From NCBI GenBank assembly GCA_903928275.1, contig CAIYQJ010000381.1, positions 1-6,122 on the forward strand: a stretch of DNA of 6,122 bases, in the 5' to 3' direction. Both the position numbers and the translations under genes were made by a program. Numbering within the stretch: the first letter of the stretch is position 1; each line of letters begins with the position of its first letter. This document shows positions 5,446-6,122 of this stretch, one piece after another. The DNA comes from an uncultured Chloroflexota bacterium (GTDB taxonomy: Bacteria > Chloroflexota > Limnocylindria > Limnocylindrales > CSP1-4). The notes under the pieces were generated by a model. The model searched no databases. It was not told where the DNA came from and worked only from the letters and a program-made list of their open reading frames with translations.

Positions 5446-5928
5446 TCAGGCGCCCTTGTAGAGCGCGGCGAGGATGGGGTTCCGCCTCCGCGCATCGCCC
5501 GAGAACCGGCGGTGGTAGCGGCAGACCGCGACGGCCGCGTCGAGGGCCTCGTTCATCGGCACGCGCTCCTCCTCCGACAGGACGGGCGCCGCGGCGCCGC
5601 GGATGGCCTGCATGAGGGCCGCGACGTCGTCCAGGGGCACGCCGCGCCTGCGGTAGACCGGCGCCACCCAGTCGGTCCACTCGCGCGTCCAGGTCGGGTC
5701 TCCGGACGCCACGGACTTCGCGACGCGCTCCACGATGATCCGCGTGTCGCGCAGGAGCAGGCGGAGGCCGTGGTCGTCGTATCGCTCGCGCATCCCGGGC
5801 ACTGCTTCGAGGGCGTCCCCGAGCGCGCGCACACCGATCGCGTCGGTGGCCGCGACGAGACGCGCGGCGGCTTCCGGGAAGCCTGCGGTCATGTCCGGGG
5901 GCATCGCCCCAAGGGCGGGATGGCTCAC
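5446..5928 (-). CDS. Uncharacterised alpha-helical protein in an operon with DUF433
   Basis: The predicted product has 160 residues and I do not recognise it with certainty. It appears almost wholly helical and soluble, with no signal peptide or membrane segment. Notable parts are RYDDHGLRLLLRDTRIIVERVAKSVASGDPTW (49-80), EWTDWVAPVYRRRGVPLDDVAALMQAIR (83-110) and a basic C-terminus CRYHRRFSGDARRRNPILAALYKGA (136-160). The Trp/Tyr-Arg-rich middle followed by GVPLDDV recalls the helical N-terminal domains of RsbRD- or PucR-type sensor proteins, but no output domain follows. The GTG at 5928 is preferred because a TAGACT -10 box lies 8 bases upstream, giving a near-leaderless mRNA. ATGs at residues 9 and 13 are alternatives, and an in-frame ATG at 6090 would read through that promoter. 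Its stop is one base from the DUF433 start, so the two genes are co-translated. Confidence 0.7.
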   Translation of the reverse strand: MSHPALGAMPPDMTAGFPEAAARLVAATDAIGVRALGDALEAVPGMRERYDDHGLRLLLRDTRIIVERVAKSVASGDPTWTREWTDWVAPVYRRRGVPLDDVAALMQAIRGAAAPVLSEEERVPMNEALDAAVAVCRYHRRFSGDARRRNPILAALYKGA

Positions 5929-5936
5929 GACGACCG

Positions 5937-5942
5937 AGTCTA
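5937..5942 (-). promoter_or_regulatory. -10 box of the helical-protein/DUF433 operon
   Basis: Read leftward, TAGACT matches TANNNT and is followed after 8 bases by the GTG start at 5928, giving a leaderless or near-leaderless transcript. The palindrome at 5943-5959 touches its upstream edge. Confidence 0.45.
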
Positions 5943-5959
5943 CCGCTCCCCGGGAGCGG
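5943..5959. promoter_or_regulatory. 17-bp palindrome, likely operator
   Basis: CCGCTCCC and GGGAGCGG are perfect 8-base arms around a single central C. The palindrome fills the spacer immediately upstream of the -10 box of the leftward operon, where a bound dimeric repressor would block RNA polymerase. One product of that operon is a DUF433 protein with a helix-turn-helix-like region, so autoregulation is a reasonable hypothesis. A role as the hairpin of a leftward-directed upstream transcript is less likely because no gene ends there. Confidence 0.45.
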
Positions 5960-6053
5960 GCGTGGCGCGGGAGGGGGCGTTCGCGGCATGGGCCTGCCGA
6001 CGCACGCCCGGTCGGCGCCGCCCGGGCGCCGGTCGGGGACGGCCGCCGGTCGG

Positions 6054-6059
6054 TACCAT
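6054..6059 (+). promoter_or_regulatory. Candidate -10 box of a rightward gene
   Basis: TACCAT fits TANNNT and lies 6 bases before a GTG at 6066, the same geometry as the promoter of the CapA-like gene. An identical hexamer occurs at 6114-6119 in the second copy of the direct repeat. CCGGTCGG abuts the hexamer upstream (6046-6053) and also occurs at 6008-6015 and 6029-6036. Confidence 0.3.
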
Positions 6060-6065
6060 GCGAGG

Positions 6066-6122
6066 GTGACCGGACCTGCCGCACCGACACGGTCGGGGAC
6101 GGCCGCCGGTCGGTACCATGCG
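6066..6122 (+). CDS. Possible start of a rightward gene, cut by the window end
   Basis: The open frame from the GTG at 6066 encodes 19 residues, MTGPAAPTRSGTAAGRYHA, without a stop before the window ends. The only support is the promoter-like TACCAT six bases upstream and the divergent orientation to the leftward operon. The sequence is too short to assign a family, and the second copy of the direct repeat lies inside it (in frame, 20-codon period). If the repeat is an assembly artefact, the residues after about position 8 are unreliable. Confidence 0.25.
   Translation, partial: MTGPAAPTRSGTAAGRYHA

Larger units (their letters stand above)
6030..6122. repeat. 33-bp exact direct repeat at a 60-bp period, at the window edge
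   Basis: Positions 6030-6062 and 6090-6122 are identical (CGGTCGGGGACG through GGTACCATGCG). The second copy stops at the last base of the window, so its true end is unseen. The repeated segment contains CCGGTCGG followed directly by a TACCAT hexamer. It may be a real tandem duplication of a promoter region or an assembly artefact at a contig end. Confidence 0.9.

Noticed and set aside
5445..5495. ATG at 5495 as start of the DUF433 protein
   Set aside because: It would overlap the upstream gene by 50 bases and add residues outside the family pattern. The GTG at 5444 is one base after the upstream stop.
5929..6090. ATG at 6090 as start of the helical protein
   Set aside because: The added 54 residues are Arg/Pro/Gly-rich and would read through the -10 box, the palindrome and the direct repeat.
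6030..6122. Direct repeats as CRISPR repeat-spacer-repeat
   Set aside because: Only two copies are seen with a 27-base gap. The repeat has promoter-like content, no cas genes are visible, and the window edge makes an artefact plausible.

Overview
The window is a GC-rich (roughly 70% by eye) piece of bacterial chromosome with ordinary gene packing and no rRNA, tRNA, CRISPR array, transposase or phage gene that I can see. Gene content (a secreted protein built of carboxypeptidase-regulatory-like repeats, a membrane-anchored CapA-family protein, a PduO-type corrinoid adenosyltransferase coupled to a DUF59/MIP18-like Fe-S protein, and a DUF433 protein) together with probable leaderless promoters suggests a high-GC soil or freshwater lineage. 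My best guess is Chloroflexota of the Limnocylindria/Ellin6529 type, with Actinomycetota as the alternative. This placement is an inference, not a demonstration.

Layout. Bases 1-170 hold no gene I can support and serve as the upstream region of the first gene. 171-1889 (+) encodes an exported 572-residue protein with a signal peptide, four repeats of about 100-110 residues each carrying a cysteine pair, and a C-terminal beta-rich domain. Two perfect 13-bp-stem hairpins (1903-1935 and 1946-1973) close this unit. 2037-3878 (+) encodes a 613-residue CapA-like protein with an N-terminal membrane anchor, an unassigned middle domain and a divergent metallophosphoesterase-fold domain. It is probably translated from a leaderless mRNA.

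A hairpin at 3907-3930 separates this gene from a convergent leftward group. DUF59/MIP18-like (4574-4948, -) is followed, with a 4-base stop/start overlap, by the ATP:cob(I)alamin adenosyltransferase (3954-4577, -). The coupling suggests the two products are made together, linking Fe-S maturation with coenzyme B12 formation. Upstream lies a non-coding stretch with a short 18-bp tandem repeat (5033-5080) and a candidate terminator (5084-5106).

A second leftward operon follows: an unrecognised helical protein (5446-5928, -) and a DUF433 protein (5118-5444, -), only one base apart. Its promoter carries a 17-bp palindrome abutting the -10 box. The right edge (5929-6122) looks like a divergent intergenic region with a possible rightward gene starting at 6066. 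It contains an exact 33-bp direct repeat at a 60-bp period whose second copy ends at the last base of the window, so it could be either a real promoter duplication or a contig-end assembly artefact.

No clearly new system is evident. The points most worth following up are the divergent active-site motifs of the CapA protein, the DUF433/helical-protein operon with its palindrome, the right-edge repeat, and the leaderless promoter pattern.
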